Shown here piece after piece: positions 1 through 7,702 of a stretch of 36,489 nt of DNA; within the stretch, counting starts at the first letter, position 1, and each line of letters opens with the position of its first letter. The stretch covers positions 1 to 36,489 of the forward strand of contig PACZ01000026.1 in NCBI GenBank assembly GCA_002700305.1, in the 5' to 3' direction. The position numbers and the translations under genes are program-made. Origin of the DNA: Hyphomonas sp. Lineage in GTDB: Bacteria; Pseudomonadota; Alphaproteobacteria; Caulobacterales; Hyphomonadaceae. The notes beneath the pieces are model-generated. The model saw nothing but the letters and a program-made list of their open reading frames with translations, did no database searches and was not told where the DNA came from.

Positions 1-65
1 CCCAGCTTGTCGATCACGTCGAACTGGGACGGGTTGGCCTTCGAGCCGACGGGAGGGTTTGCCAT
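1..65 (-). CDS. Start of an unidentified gene, cut by the window edge
   Basis: An open frame runs off the left edge. From the ATG at 65 it reads MANPPVGSKANPSQFDVIDK and continues. An AAAGG lies about 10 nt upstream and an in-frame stop sits at 113-111, so this ATG is the only good start. Only about 21 residues are visible, too few to name a family. It lies 80 nt downstream of the ATPase gene on the same strand and could be co-transcribed with it. It might also be a chance frame. Confidence 0.35.
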   Translation of the reverse strand, partial: MANPPVGSKANPSQFDVIDKL

Positions 66-145
66 GATGATCAGGCCTTTCTTGGCGGGAGTGATTCTCT
101 GGAGCGCAGTCTATTCCAAAGGGAGTTTTTCGCCACAGGCGCTGA

Positions 146-922
146 TCACTCGCCCGGCTCCTCCATGATTTCATACAGATATGCTTCGGGATGCATTAGA
201 AGATCCCGCGTGAGGCGGACATGTTCCAACTCGTCCCACTCCGTCCGGCGGGGTCCTTCAGGGGTCAAGTGATAGATCCAGGCGTCTGGATAAGCGAGGA
301 TGATCGGCGAGTGCGTGGCTATGACGAACTGGCTGTCTGCCTTCACCAGTTCGTGCAAACGTTTCAGAAATGCGATTTGCCGTTGCGGTGACAGTGCCGC
401 CTCCGGTTCATCCAGAACATAGAAGCCCTTTCCACCGAACCGCTCCTGCAGCAACGCCATAAAACTCTCGCCGTGCGACTTGTTGTGCAGTGAGACACCG
501 CCATAGCTGTCGATGATGGGGGGGCCCATTGCGACCCCTTCATCCAGCGCATTGATATTGGTCGCCACGTTGAAATAGCTTTCGGCCCGCAGAAAATAGC
601 CGTCGCGCGGGCGCCGCGTTCCCCGGACCAGACGCAAATATTCATGCAGGTCGGAATGAGCACGGACGGTATTAAAATTAAAGTTGCGACTTCCCCCTTC
701 GGCATTGAATCCCGCCGCAATGGCAATCGCTTCGATCAGCGTCGACTTTCCGGAGCCGTTCTCGCCCACGAGGAAGGTGACATTCTCATGCAGTTCGAGC
801 GTGTCCCAGCTGCGCACAGCCGGAAGACTGAATGGATAGGCGTCCGCTTGCCAGCCGTCCGTACGTTTCTGCACGACATCCATAACATAGCCGTCGAAAT
901 GGATCGCTTTGCGTCTGCTCAT
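146..922 (-). CDS. AAA/ABC-type predicted ATPase (SMC/RecF-like, single domain)
   Basis: A 258-residue P-loop ATPase of the kind grouped as predicted ATPases with an AAA_21/AAA_23-like domain. Walker A is GENGSGKST at residues 53-61. A degenerate ABC signature (KSHGE) starts near 147, Walker B is FYVLDEPEAALS at 166-177, and the switch histidine is in ATHSP near 201-205. There is no membrane segment and no long coiled coil, so it is not a transporter subunit by itself and is much shorter than SMC or RecN. Such stand-alone ATPases occur both as housekeeping genes of unknown role and as parts of defence or toxin pairs. Here no nuclease or toxin partner is visible; only an edge fragment follows downstream. 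Family confidence is high, role unknown. Confidence 0.85.
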   Translation of the reverse strand: MSRRKAIHFDGYVMDVVQKRTDGWQADAYPFSLPAVRSWDTLELHENVTFLVGENGSGKSTLIEAIAIAAGFNAEGGSRNFNFNTVRAHSDLHEYLRLVRGTRRPRDGYFLRAESYFNVATNINALDEGVAMGPPIIDSYGGVSLHNKSHGESFMALLQERFGGKGFYVLDEPEAALSPQRQIAFLKRLHELVKADSQFVIATHSPIILAYPDAWIYHLTPEGPRRTEWDELEHVRLTRDLLMHPEAYLYEIMEEPGE

Positions 923-999
923 TTTATTCCTGTGCCTGCCGACACAAGGAAGTAACCCCGGATAGAAACTGTTTGTCTACCTGAAACTTCTTTGGGAAG

Positions 1000-2637
1000 T
1001 CAGTGCCCGCCGCCGAAGGCGCCGGTGCGGACGGAATAGTCCACGGCCAGCTCGTAATCCGGGTCATCGTCTGAATCGACCATCAGCTGGCCGGCCTTGG
1101 CCAGCAGCTTGTGGCAATCGCGGGACAGGTGGCGCAGGCGCAGCGTCTTGCCCTGCGCTTCATATTTCGCCGCCAGATCCTCGATCGCCTGCAGGGCCGA
1201 CTGGTCGACCACGCGCGAGCGCATGAAGTCCACGATGACAACGTCCGGATCGCTTTCCGGATGGAACAGCTCGGCGAACTTGTCGGTCGAGCCGAAGAAA
1301 AGCGGGCCTTCGATCTCGTAGACATGCGCGCCCGGCGTGCGGACGCTGTCGCGTTCGATGACATGAATGCGGCGAGCATTGTTCCAGGCATAGGCCAGCG
1401 CCGAAACGATCACGCCGACGATCACCGCCGTGGCGAGGTCATAGGCCACCGTCACGCCGGTCACGAGCACGATGACAATCGCATCGGTCAGCGGAATACG
1501 GGTCATGATGCGCAGGCTGTTCCAGGCGAACGTGCCGATCACGACCATGAACATGACGCCCACCAGCGCGGCGAGCGGGATCTGCTCGATCAGGCTGGAG
1601 CCGACAAGGATGAAGGCCAGCAGGAACAGCGCCGCCGAGACGCCGGAGAGGCGCGTACGCCCGCCGGATTTCACATTGATCATCGACTGGCCGATCATGG
1701 CGCAGCCGCCCATGCCGCCAAAGAAACCGGTGATCAGATTGGCCGTGCCCTGCGCGACGCATTCCTGGCTCGCCCCGCCCCGCTTGTTGGTCATCTCGCC
1801 AACGAGGTTCAGCGTCAGCAGGCTCTCGATCAGGCCAATGGCCGCGAGGATGAAGGAATAAGGCAGGATGATCTTCAGCGTCTCGATAGTCATCGGCACG
1901 CTGGGAATATGGAATTGCGGCAGGCCGCCCTTGATCGACGCAAGGTCCCCGACGCGCGGCACATCAAGGCCAAAGCCGATGACGACAGCGGCGACGATCC
2001 CGATGCCGGCCAGCGGTGCCGGAATGATCTTCGTGACTTTCGGCAGGCCCCAGATGATCGCCATGGTCAGGCCGACCAGCGCCAGCATCATGGCGAGCGG
2101 CGCGCCGGACATCCATTGCCCGCCTGCCAGGCCGTGGCCCGCAGCCTCTGCGCTGCCCGGCACCTGAAACTGGCTCATCTGCGCCAGGAAGATCACGATG
2201 GCGAGGCCGTTGACGAAGCCCAGCATCACCGGGTGCGGCACGAGCCGGATGAACTTGCCGAGCCGGAAGATGCCCGCCAGCAGCTGAAGGATGCCCATCA
2301 CCACCACAGTGGCAAACAGGTATTCCACGCCATGCACCGCCACGAGGGAGACCATGACCACGGCCAGCGCTCCGGTCGCGCCGGAAATCATGCCCGGGCG
2401 GCCACCGATCAGCGCCGTGACCAGCCCCACGATGAAGGCCGCATAGAGGCCCACCAGCGGGTGCACATGGGCCACGAACGCGAAGGCCACGGCTTCCGGC
2501 ACAAGCGCCAACGCCACGGTCAGGCCGGCCAGAAGGTCGGTCTTGATCTGGGCGGGCGTGTAGGCCTTGAAATCGGGCTGTGAGAGGCCCTGCGCGCCGA
2601 GCCGGTCGGCGAACGCTGCAAAAGTCGATCTAACCAC
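1000..2637 (-). CDS. SulP/SLC26-family anion transporter with STAS domain
   Basis: A 545-residue inner-membrane protein. Residues about 30-430 are a run of hydrophobic helices with SulP features, such as GLTVALALVPEAVAFAFV near the start and a Gly-rich NLITGFFGGMGGCAMIGQS stretch in the middle. The last 110 residues form a soluble STAS-like domain (VIVDFMRSRVVDQSALQAIEDL). Family members move sulfate, bicarbonate or dicarboxylates; the sequence alone does not give the substrate. The start is a GTG at 2637, chosen because it opens a normal SulP N-terminus, although no strong SD precedes it. The gene follows the SDR gene on the same strand after 115 nt that contain a large inverted repeat. Confidence 0.93.
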   Translation of the reverse strand: MVRSTFAAFADRLGAQGLSQPDFKAYTPAQIKTDLLAGLTVALALVPEAVAFAFVAHVHPLVGLYAAFIVGLVTALIGGRPGMISGATGALAVVMVSLVAVHGVEYLFATVVVMGILQLLAGIFRLGKFIRLVPHPVMLGFVNGLAIVIFLAQMSQFQVPGSAEAAGHGLAGGQWMSGAPLAMMLALVGLTMAIIWGLPKVTKIIPAPLAGIGIVAAVVIGFGLDVPRVGDLASIKGGLPQFHIPSVPMTIETLKIILPYSFILAAIGLIESLLTLNLVGEMTNKRGGASQECVAQGTANLITGFFGGMGGCAMIGQSMINVKSGGRTRLSGVSAALFLLAFILVGSSLIEQIPLAALVGVMFMVVIGTFAWNSLRIMTRIPLTDAIVIVLVTGVTVAYDLATAVIVGVIVSALAYAWNNARRIHVIERDSVRTPGAHVYEIEGPLFFGSTDKFAELFHPESDPDVVIVDFMRSRVVDQSALQAIEDLAAKYEAQGKTLRLRHLSRDCHKLLAKAGQLMVDSDDDPDYELAVDYSVRTGAFGGGH

Positions 2638-2685
2638 GGGAATATCGTCAGTTCTGTTTGAGGGAGCTGGCTTCAGGCGCCCCTA

Positions 2686-2724
2686 TGGCCGCGTTCATGC
2701 TGCGGGGCAACACAAACGCGGCCA
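2686..2724. repeat. Perfect 10-bp inverted repeat between the SDR gene and the SulP gene
   Basis: TGGCCGCGTT at 2686-2695 is matched exactly by AACGCGGCCA at 2715-2724 around a 19-nt loop. It lies after the SDR stop codon and about 50 nt before the SulP start, both on the minus strand. No T-run follows it on either strand, so it is not a canonical intrinsic terminator. It could be a Rho-assisted 3' end for the SDR transcript, an RNA processing stem, or a leader structure of the transporter mRNA. Confidence 0.55.
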
Positions 2725-2752
2725 AAATGGCTGACTTTATGTCCCCGCCCGA

Positions 2753-3562
2753 TCAGCTCGCCGCGACGATGCCGCCGTCGCACGGAATGGTGTGGCCATT
2801 GATATAGGCCGACGCCTGGGACGACAGGAACATGGCGAGGCCGGCAATGTCTTCCGGCTTGCCGACGCGGCCAGACGGGCTGCGCGAGCCGATGGCATCC
2901 CAGTCAACACCTTCGGTTTCGCCTTTGTAGCCGACACCGGTCGACAGCATGTAGGTCGGGAACGGGCCAGGCGCGATGCCGTTGACGAGGATGTTCTCCC
3001 CCGCCAGCTGCGAGCCCATGAAGCGCGTCAGGTGGATCACGGCGGCCTTGGACGTGCCGTAGACATAGCCGCTCATCGGGCTGGTATGCATGCCGTCGAT
3101 GGAGGCGATGTTGATGACGCGGGCCGGGCTGTCGGCGCTGGCCGACTTGCGCAGCAGCGGCATCAGTTTCTGGGTCAGGAAGAAGACGCCCTTCACGTTC
3201 ACGTCCATTACCTTGTCCCAGCCATGTTCCGGGAAATCGTCCAGCGAAGCGCCCCAGGCGACACCTGCATTGTTGATCAGCACGTCGACCTTCTCTTCGC
3301 GCTTCGCGATCTCACCTGCGAGGTGCTCAATGCCCACCATCTGGCCAACATCGGACGGGATCGCATAGATCTCGCCGCCATACTCGCCCTTCAGGCGCTC
3401 GACCGTCTCTTCGCAGGCATCGGCCTTGCGGGACGAGATGATCACCTTCGCGCCATTGGCCAGGAAACCTGCAGCCAGCATTTCGCCAATCCCGCGCGAC
3501 CCGCCCGTGATGACGACCGTCTTGCCTTTGACCGAATAGAGATTGCTGAAATCGATACTCAT
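2753..3562 (-). CDS. Short-chain dehydrogenase/reductase (SDR family)
   Basis: A 269-residue classical SDR with a Rossmann fold. The cofactor motif TGGSRGIG is at residues 19-26, NNAG at 97-100, the catalytic Ser in NIAS at 154, and the YxxxK pair is Tyr168/Lys172 (YGTSK). The C-terminus (YINGHTIPCDGG) is typical of the FabG-like group. It should use NAD(P)H to oxidise or reduce an alcohol/ketone; the substrate cannot be read from the sequence. The SD is excellent (TAGGAGGAG, then ATG at 3562). That SD lies directly after the T-tract of the terminator that closes fumC, so the gene needs its own promoter or depends on read-through. Confidence 0.93.
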   Translation of the reverse strand: MSIDFSNLYSVKGKTVVITGGSRGIGEMLAAGFLANGAKVIISSRKADACEETVERLKGEYGGEIYAIPSDVGQMVGIEHLAGEIAKREEKVDVLINNAGVAWGASLDDFPEHGWDKVMDVNVKGVFFLTQKLMPLLRKSASADSPARVINIASIDGMHTSPMSGYVYGTSKAAVIHLTRFMGSQLAGENILVNGIAPGPFPTYMLSTGVGYKGETEGVDWDAIGSRSPSGRVGKPEDIAGLAMFLSSQASAYINGHTIPCDGGIVAAS

Positions 3563-3584
3563 ATGGGTCTCCTCCTAAAAACAA

Positions 3585-3611
3585 CCGGCCCCTCCGTGCA
3601 GGAGGGGCCGG
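3585..3611 (-). terminator. Intrinsic terminator after fumC
   Basis: CCGGCCCCTCC at 3585-3595 and GGAGGGGCCGG at 3601-3611 form a perfect 11-bp stem with a GTGCA loop. Read on the minus strand it is followed by TTGTTTTTA. It is 43 nt after the fumC stop and 22 nt before the SDR start, and the T-tract runs straight into the SDR ribosome-binding site. Confidence 0.88.
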
Positions 3612-3654
3612 TCAACAGCAAGTAAAAACTGGGTCTGGCGAACCAGTTGCAGCC

Positions 3655-5049
3655 TTAGCGCGGATCCGGCCCGATCATTTTCGACGGATCGACGATGGCG
3701 TCGAAGTCTTCGGCCGGGATGCCGTCGGCGATGGCTTCCTCGCGCAGCGTGGTGCCGTTCTTGTGGGCCGTCTTGGCGATCTTCGCGGCGCGGTCATAGC
3801 CGAACTTCTCTTTCAGCGGCGTCACCAGCATCAGCGAGTTCTTGAGGCCCTTCTCGATATTGTCGAGGCGCGGCTCGATGCCGACAACGCAATTGTCGGT
3901 GAAGCTGATCGCGGCGTCCGCCAGCAGGCGCACGGACTGCAGGAAGTTGTAGGACATCATCGGGTTGAACACGTTCAGCTCGAAATGGCCCTGGCTGCCG
4001 GCGAAGCCGATGGCGGCATTGTTGCCGTGAATATGCGCGCAGACCTGCGTCAGCGCTTCGCACTGCGTCGGGTTCACCTTGCCCGGCATGATGGAGCTGC
4101 CCGGCTCGTTCTCCGGCAGCGCCAGCTCGCCAAGGCCCGAGCGCGGACCCGAGCCGAGGAAACGGATGTCGTTGGCGATCTTGAAGCAGGACATCGCCAC
4201 CGTGTTGATCGCACCATGCGTCATTACGAGGGCATCGTGCGCCGCCAGCGCCTCGAATTTGTTCGGGGCGGAGGTGAACGGCAGGCCGGTGATCTCGGCG
4301 ATTTTCGACGCAACGAGATCGGCAAAGCCTTCCGGCGAGGCGAGGCCCGTGCCGACGGCCGTGCCGCCCTGCGCCAGCTCCATCAGCATCGGCAGCGTCA
4401 TCTCGATCCGCTTGATGCCGTTCTCGACCTGTTTGGCATAGCCGGAGAATTCCTGGCCGAGCGTGACCGGGGTGGCGTCCTGCGTATGGGTGCGGCCGAT
4501 CTTGATGATGTCGGTCCAGGCTTTCGCCTTGGCGTCCAGCGCCGCGTGGAGGTGCTTCAGCGCCGGGACGAGGCGGTGCACCGTCTCTTCGGCCGCCGCG
4601 ATGTGCATGGCCGTCGGGAAGCAGTCGTTGGACGACTGGGACATGTTCACATGGTCGTTCGGGTGAACCGGCTTCTTCGAGCCTTTCTCGCCGCCCATGA
4701 TCTCAATCGCCCGGTTCGAGATCACCTCGTTCGTGTTCATGTTGGACTGGGTGCCAGAGCCCGTCTGCCACACGACCAGCGGGAAATGCTGGTTCAGCTT
4801 ACCGTCGATGACTTCACCGGCGACCTCAACGATCACCTTGCCGAGTTCCGGGTCCAGCTTGCCGAGTTCCATATTGGACAGGGCCGCCGCCTTCTTGACG
4901 ATGCCGAGGGCGCGGATCACCGGCTCGGGCTGTTTTTCCCAGCCGATCTTGAAGTTTCCGAGGCTGCGCTGGGCCTGGGCGCCCCAGTAGGCATCATCAG
5001 AGACCTCAATCGGGCCCATCGTATCGGTTTCGGTGCGGGTATTGGCCAT
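3655..5049 (-). CDS. fumC: Class II fumarate hydratase (fumarase C)
   Basis: Catalyses the reversible hydration of fumarate to L-malate in the TCA cycle; iron-independent cytosolic homotetramer. The 464-residue product has the usual family length. Visible signatures are [14 protein letters not shown] near residues 96-109, [10 protein letters not shown] near 185-194, and the superfamily signature [11 protein letters not shown] near 317-327, which holds the mobile catalytic loop. The frame is open upstream to 5103, but the ATG at 5049 is preferred because AAGGAG lies 9 nt before it and [12 protein letters not shown] matches the usual FumC N-terminus. The gene is monocistronic or first of its unit and ends in the strong hairpin at 3585-3611. 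Confidence 0.97.
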   Translation of the reverse strand: MANTRTETDTMGPIEVSDDAYWGAQAQRSLGNFKIGWEKQPEPVIRALGIVKKAAALSNMELGKLDPELGKVIVEVAGEVIDGKLNQHFPLVVWQTGSGTQSNMNTNEVISNRAIEIMGGEKGSKKPVHPNDHVNMSQSSNDCFPTAMHIAAAEETVHRLVPALKHLHAALDAKAKAWTDIIKIGRTHTQDATPVTLGQEFSGYAKQVENGIKRIEMTLPMLMELAQGGTAVGTGLASPEGFADLVASKIAEITGLPFTSAPNKFEALAAHDALVMTHGAINTVAMSCFKIANDIRFLGSGPRSGLGELALPENEPGSSIMPGKVNPTQCEALTQVCAHIHGNNAAIGFAGSQGHFELNVFNPMMSYNFLQSVRLLADAAISFTDNCVVGIEPRLDNIEKGLKNSLMLVTPLKEKFGYDRAAKIAKTAHKNGTTLREEAIADGIPAEDFDAIVDPSKMIGPDPR

Positions 5050-5211
5050 GGGGCTCAGCTCCTTGATCTGCTGGCAGCGGACTAGCCCCAAGCCGGGCTG
5101 CAATCAACTGTTCCCGCCGCCGCAGCAAAGGATTCGGCCCGGATCGCCCCTCGCGCTTGCTGGCAGCTTCAGTTATGGGGATGTATCGCCTGCGACCATT
5201 GGGAGGCCGGC

Positions 5212-5529
5212 ATGGAAGCCTATCTCGACAAGATCCTGCAGCCGGAAGTCCTGTTCACCCTGTTCGTGGTGTTCCTGATCGGCCGCGCGACAGCCGGCGG
5301 AAAGAAGCAGGGGAACAGCCTTTCCCCCACCCCGCTGAGCCCGACGGAGGTCGACGCGGCACTGAAACGCGTGACCATGTCCAAATGGCTGGAGATCGAT
5401 GCCGAGCTGGACGCCCGCAAGAAGATCCGCGCCATCAAGCTGCTACGCGACGCGACCGGCCTCGGCCTGAAAGCGTCCAAGGAAGCCATCGAAGAACGCG
5501 AGCGCAAACGCGACCTGAGGCTGCATTGA
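5212..5529 (+). CDS. Membrane-anchored protein with ribosomal L7/L12 C-domain-like motif
   Basis: A 105-residue protein. Residues about 12-25 (VLFTLFVVFLIGRA) form one hydrophobic segment, followed by a polar linker. Residues about 67-94 (KKIRAIKLLRDATGLGLKAS...) closely match the helix-turn-helix part of the L7/L12 C-terminal domain, where GLGLK is the hallmark. True L7/L12 has no membrane anchor, so this is a small paralogous family and not the ribosomal stalk protein. The SD is GGGAGG, 5 nt before ATG 5212. It is divergent from fumC. The role is unknown; tethering something ribosome- or GTPase-related to the membrane is only a guess. Confidence 0.82.
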   Translation: MEAYLDKILQPEVLFTLFVVFLIGRATAGGKKQGNSLSPTPLSPTEVDAALKRVTMSKWLEIDAELDARKKIRAIKLLRDATGLGLKASKEAIEERERKRDLRLH

Positions 5530-5766
5530 GCACGGACTGGGTCAGCGCATCGGCATGCGTCGGAACGCAGTCCGCAAGGAAACGCAAGAGCCAGACGGTT
5601 TGCTTACCTACTCCGGGTGCATCACGTGTGACGGAGCGCGCAAAGCCACCAGAAGCAAACCTTGTGCACTCGTGGCAACCGGAGAAATTTAAGTGGATGC
5701 AACTGCTCAAAACAGGCAAAGAAAGACAGAGTCAAAATTCCAACCGGGAATAGGATAATTTCGCCG

Positions 5767-6777
5767 ATGCAACTTGTTCACATGGCCAAGGCTTTAGCGC
5801 TACTGGGACTGGCCTTCTGGTGCTCGTCGCTTGCCCTCGCCGACAAGCCAATAAGATGTAAGGTTGCCGAGAAATGCATGACCAAAGGCCAGAACCTCAT
5901 CGATGGCCGTGGCGGTAAATTCGATCCAGATGAAGGTCTACGCTATCTGGAGGCGGCGTGCGCAATGGATAATGGTCGTGCCTGCTTCGCCGCAGGCATT
6001 GCTTATGATCGCTTCCTCGATATTGAAAACAGAACGGACAAGAAGCTTGTTGCTTTTGAACGCGCCTGCACTCTTGGCGTGATGGAGGGGTGCAATAACG
6101 TCGTCGTGCATCTGTCCGACCTTACCGACGCAGATCCAGCCATTTATGATCGGGCAAATCGCACTTATGAGGCAATGTGCGACAAGGAGATCGGGCTGGG
6201 ATGCTGGAACCTCTCGGTGGCTTATGAGCGAGGGCTGGGCGTTGAAAAGGACGAAACTATCGCGAATGAACTGCTGCTGAAGGCTTGCGATCTCGATGCT
6301 TGCTCGTTTGGCGTAAAGAGAACATTTGTACCCGGAGTAATACGCCCACTTGCCGAACGGCGCGTAAAACGGCTGGAACAACAATGCGTGGTGCAAGGTG
6401 ACGTCATCTCGTGTGACCGAGTGGAAGGTGCATACTCGGACGGAGACGGCGTCGAGATCGATCCAGAAAAGGGTTTCGCTATTTTCTCAAGCGCCTGTGA
6501 CCGTGGCCATATGGCGGTTTGTTGGAAGCTGGGCCAGAACTTGATGTATGGAAGAGGAAGACAGCAGGACGCAAGCCAGGCTCTCCTGCTGCTAAAAAAG
6601 GCCTGTGACGCTGAATATGCCTACGCTTGTGGTGATATAGGAAGACTTCTCCATCAGCATCCAGAACTGGCTACAACCCCGGATGAAGCACAATCCTATG
6701 CTCGGCAGGCTTGTGATATGGGCGATTTCCATACGTGCGAAAAGGTAGAAGAATTCGCACCGACAGGTAAACAGTGA
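5767..6777 (+). CDS. Secreted Cys-rich Sel1-like repeat protein (Hcp type)
   Basis: A 336-residue protein with a signal peptide (hydrophobic core residues 7-20, likely cleavage after ALA at 23-25). The mature part is built of Sel1-like helical repeats in which many repeats carry a Cys pair eight residues apart (ACAMDNGRAC, ACTLGVMEGC, MCDKEIGLGC, ACDRGHMAVC, ACDAEYAYAC, ACDMGDFHTC). That is the disulfide pattern of Helicobacter cysteine-rich (Hcp) proteins, so a periplasmic or secreted binding protein is likely. The ATG at 5767 was chosen because it starts the signal peptide; the frame is open to 5662 but the extra residues do not look coding. GC content and codon use are visibly more AT-rich than in neighbours, which suggests transfer. 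The last bases overlap the RusA start. Confidence 0.88.
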   Translation: MQLVHMAKALALLGLAFWCSSLALADKPIRCKVAEKCMTKGQNLIDGRGGKFDPDEGLRYLEAACAMDNGRACFAAGIAYDRFLDIENRTDKKLVAFERACTLGVMEGCNNVVVHLSDLTDADPAIYDRANRTYEAMCDKEIGLGCWNLSVAYERGLGVEKDETIANELLLKACDLDACSFGVKRTFVPGVIRPLAERRVKRLEQQCVVQGDVISCDRVEGAYSDGDGVEIDPEKGFAIFSSACDRGHMAVCWKLGQNLMYGRGRQQDASQALLLLKKACDAEYAYACGDIGRLLHQHPELATTPDEAQSYARQACDMGDFHTCEKVEEFAPTGKQ

Positions 6778-7133
6778 ACTCTGACTGGATCAAATCCGGC
6801 AAGGTTCAAGCGCGCATCACCGAGGATGGCGCGCTGGAAGTGCGTTGCACGGGCCTCACCACGCAGACGAAATACTACAAGACCCTGCTGAAGGAATTCT
6901 TCCGCAAGGAGTTCCCGCCGCTACGTCCCGGCTATGGGGAATATTCCGTACACATCATGATGGAATACACCGGCGACCCGCCCTGGATGGACCTCGACAA
7001 TCTCGCCAAGGCCCTGCTCGACAGTCTCACCGGCAATGTCTTCGACGATGACCATCAGGTCGCCCGCCTGCTGGTCGAACGCCGGCAGGCGGAGCGCGAA
7101 GGCATCTGGCTGCTCGCCGAAGCGATGGGCTGA
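6774..7133 (+). CDS. RusA-family Holliday-junction resolvase
   Basis: A 119-residue protein. Residues 71-93 (WMDLDNLAKALLDSLTGNVF, then DDD) match the RusA active site: two Asp in DLD (73, 75), a Lys at 79 and the acidic DDD cluster at 91-93, corresponding to the known catalytic Asp/Lys residues of RusA. RusA nucleases are dimers that cut Holliday junctions symmetrically and are usually carried by prophages. The start is a GTG at 6774 that overlaps the stop of the Sel1 gene by 4 nt (GTGA), so translation is probably coupled. The stop is only 3 nt from the converging DsrE gene. No phage genes are nearby, so this is either a phage relic or a host-adopted resolvase. Confidence 0.9.
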   Translation: MNSDWIKSGKVQARITEDGALEVRCTGLTTQTKYYKTLLKEFFRKEFPPLRPGYGEYSVHIMMEYTGDPPWMDLDNLAKALLDSLTGNVFDDDHQVARLLVERRQAEREGIWLLAEAMG

Positions 7134-7136
7134 GGC

Positions 7137-7673
7137 TCAGAACGGGTTGAGCGTGTAGCCTTGCTGCTGCAGCAGGGCATGCGTGGACATGGCCGACAGG
7201 CCGATGGTCACGCCCGGCAGCAGGTCTTCCTGTGTGATGTCCCGCATGGCGGCGGTCTGCCCGCACAGCTCAATCGTCGCCCCCGCCGCCAGTAATTCGG
7301 CAATCAGGCCGGCATTCGGATTGGGCGCGCCGCGCGCCTCGTCCGTCAGCAGGTCCGCACTCGCCGCGCCATGCACAATCATCGCGACATGCAGATTGGC
7401 CGGATCAACACCGGCGGCGGCATGCATGTTCAGGAACCGGGCCGGCGTTTCCAGGCTGCGGCTGAAGGTATCTTCCGGGCCGGCCTTCCCGATGTCGAAC
7501 GCCACTTTCATCACCGTATCGGCCGGCAGCTCCGCCCCCTCGATCATGGCGACCTTGCCATAGTCCGGCACCACGGTGCCCGGCTGGAACGCTTCCGGCC
7601 CGGCCAATGCGGGCATGGCAAGGGTAAACAGGGCAGTGGCGGCGATGAGTCGTTTTACGGGGTGTGTGATCAT
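7137..7673 (-). CDS. Periplasmic DsrE-like protein
   Basis: A 178-residue protein with a signal peptide (residues 1-24, ending PALA). The rest fits the DsrE/DsrF-like fold of small sulfur-handling proteins, with a single conserved Cys at 137 in the motif IELCGQTA. Cytosolic DsrE/TusD proteins relay sulfur through this Cys; exported versions are common but of unknown function. It converges on the RusA gene (3 nt apart) and lies downstream of the serpin gene on the same strand, separated by 29 nt, so the two may share a transcript. Confidence 0.85.
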   Translation of the reverse strand: MITHPVKRLIAATALFTLAMPALAGPEAFQPGTVVPDYGKVAMIEGAELPADTVMKVAFDIGKAGPEDTFSRSLETPARFLNMHAAAGVDPANLHVAMIVHGAASADLLTDEARGAPNPNAGLIAELLAAGATIELCGQTAAMRDITQEDLLPGVTIGLSAMSTHALLQQQGYTLNPF

Positions 7674-7702
7674 GAGTCGGTGCCTTTCAAATCGGCACCA
7701 GC

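Noticed and set aside
146-922. ATPase as part of a two-gene defence system
   Set aside because: No nuclease, toxin or reverse transcriptase partner is visible; only a short unidentified edge fragment is adjacent.
1111-2583. 490-codon open frame opposite the SulP gene
   Set aside because: Antisense shadow of a GC-rich gene; product is low-complexity (His/Asp/Gln/Arg-rich) with no domain.
3763-5085. 440-codon open frame opposite fumC
   Set aside because: Arg/His-rich shadow translation of a well-supported gene.
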